Source: CALKJP01 sp046299555 (lineage in GTDB: Bacteria; Bacteroidota; Bacteroidia; JACCXN01). Taken from it: a stretch of 64,000 bases of DNA. Where the stretch lies: positions 558,001 through 622,000 of the forward strand of contig JBKBHS010000001.1 in the NCBI GenBank assembly GCA_046299555.1. The letters are read 5' to 3'. This document shows, piece by piece, positions 63,040 to 64,000 of the stretch (position 1 is its first letter; every line of letters begins with the position of its first letter). The notes beneath the pieces are model-generated. The model ran no database searches and was not told the origin of the DNA. It worked only from the letters and a program-made list of their open reading frames with translations. A program made the position numbers and the translations under genes.

Positions 63040-64000
63040 GTGTCGCAAAGCTTTCAACATATTTTTTCGCTTCAGCCGAGTGTTTTTACTAAAACGGCAT
63101 TAGCGCTTTTTTGTTTTCAGTTTGAAACAAATCCGCTATACCGAGAATTTGCTGCACAGCTAAAACGCACTCCTGACAATGTAAAACGCGTAGAAGAAAT
63201 ACCTTTTTTACCGGTCGAGTTTTTTAAAACTCATAAGGTTGTGTGCAAAGATAATGGCGCTTATGATGAGGTTTTTTTAAGCAGTGCTACAAGTGGTATG
63301 GTTCAAAGCAAGCATTATGTAAAAAATATTAATTATTACATTCAATCATTTGAAACATCTTTCCGTCAATTTATTGGCAATCCGGAGGAGATGATAATTA
63401 TGGCCTTGTTGCCTTCTTATTTGGAACGTAAAGGTTCGTCATTAATTTACATGTTGGATTATTTGATTAAAAAAAGCCCTTATACAGAAAGTGGTTTTTA
63501 TCTCCATAATATAGAAGAGCTTGCTGAAAAGCTTATACTAGCTGATAGTGAAGGGAAAAATATTTTGCTTTTAGGCGTATCCTTTGCTTTGCTTGATTTA
63601 GTGGAGAAATATAAATTTAAACTAAAGAACACCATTGTAATGGAAACCGGAGGTATGAAGGGTAGAAGAAGAGAAATGATTAGAGAAGAGCTGCATGCTA
63701 TTTTATGTGATGGTTTTGGCGTTGAAAAAATTTGGTCGGAATACGGTATGACAGAGCTTTTGTCGCAAGCCTATTCAAATGGTGATGGTTTATTTGAAAC
63801 CCCACCCTGGATGAAAATATTGATTCGAGATATAAACGATCCGTTTTTTTATTTACCTGAAGGGCGCACAGGAGGAATAAATATTATTGATTTAGCAAAT
63901 GTAAATTCCTGTGCATTTATTGCTACGAAAGACTTAGGTAAAATACACAGCTCCGGAAAATTTGAAGTGCTCGGTCGCTTTGATAATAGTGATATCAGAG
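63040..64000 (+). CDS. LuxE/PaaK-like acyl-protein synthetase (3' end outside window)
   Basis: An open frame starts at GTG 63040 and runs to the right edge, at least 320 residues. IPFLPVEFFKTHKVV, the phosphate-loop-like SSATSGMVQSKHYV, ETGGMKGRRREMIREEL and SEYGMTELLSQAYSN are the marks of the LuxE-type branch of adenylate-forming enzymes, which activate a carboxylic acid as acyl-AMP. Without LuxC/LuxD nearby, a role in bioluminescence is unlikely; in Bacteroidota such genes may serve in lipid or pigment pathways. The stop codon is outside the window. Confidence 0.85.
   Translation, partial: MSQSFQHIFSLQPSVFTKTALALFCFQFETNPLYREFAAQLKRTPDNVKRVEEIPFLPVEFFKTHKVVCKDNGAYDEVFLSSATSGMVQSKHYVKNINYYIQSFETSFRQFIGNPEEMIIMALLPSYLERKGSSLIYMLDYLIKKSPYTESGFYLHNIEELAEKLILADSEGKNILLLGVSFALLDLVEKYKFKLKNTIVMETGGMKGRRREMIREELHAILCDGFGVEKIWSEYGMTELLSQAYSNGDGLFETPPWMKILIRDINDPFFYLPEGRTGGINIIDLANVNSCAFIATKDLGKIHSSGKFEVLGRFDNSDIR

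Overview
This 64 kb window is chromosomal DNA of a Bacteroidota bacterium. Signs of this are AT-rich DNA (GC roughly one third), several secreted proteins ending in type IX secretion sorting domains (type A at 16.6-22.5, 35.2-38.7 and 54.9-56.0 kb; type B with PKD repeats at 42.2-44.9 kb), a TonB-dependent receptor paired with a DUF4249 lipoprotein, the families DUF4271, DUF6428 and DUF6671, many TAnnTTTG -7 promoter boxes close to start codons, and almost no Shine-Dalgarno sequences. I cannot name the genus. The first gene runs off the left edge and the last one off the right edge.

Layout. 0-9.8 kb: DUF4271 membrane protein, hemD, two small unknown genes, DUF502 protein, mfd, a YdeI-like protein, fbp and a GNAT acetyltransferase. 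9.8-16.5 kb: aspartate kinase, a 2-hydroxyacid dehydrogenase, an orphan histidine kinase, gpmI and two glycosyltransferases. 16.6-22.5 kb: three secreted T9SS substrates, the first (metalloprotease plus beta-helix) broken by one in-frame TAG. 22.5-26.5 kb: membrane glycosyltransferase-like and TPR proteins. 26.5-38.7 kb: lepA, a nucleotidyltransferase relic, TonB receptor plus DUF4249, dxs, a tRNA with CAU anticodon, a HAD phosphatase and a very large secreted amidase. 39-47.4 kb: PpiD-type foldase, metF, a PKD/type B surface protein, and three tandem paralogues of an unrecognised exported family. 47.5-52.1 kb: DMT transporter, then a tight row of SbtA bicarbonate permease, PII-like protein, DUF6671 and isocitrate dehydrogenase.

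52.2-54.8 kb looks foreign. A DUF2306 gene and an AbiE-type toxin-antitoxin pair, both on the minus strand and visibly richer in GC, are each bracketed by inverted copies of palindromic sequences. I read them as two adjacent mobile cassettes. 54.9-64 kb: another PKD protein, a four-gene arsenic operon (arsR, DUF6428, acr3, arsC) with an operator-like palindrome, two tandem Na/Pi cotransporters, a lipoprotein and a LuxE-like acyl-protein synthetase, the last two divergently transcribed.

Most of the window is ordinary housekeeping DNA. The unusual material lies in intergenic elements (a 163 bp nested palindrome, a G-quadruplex motif, a 77 bp heptamer array, a C8/G9 hairpin), the palindrome-bounded AbiE cassette, the TAG-interrupted protease and the tandem unknown family.
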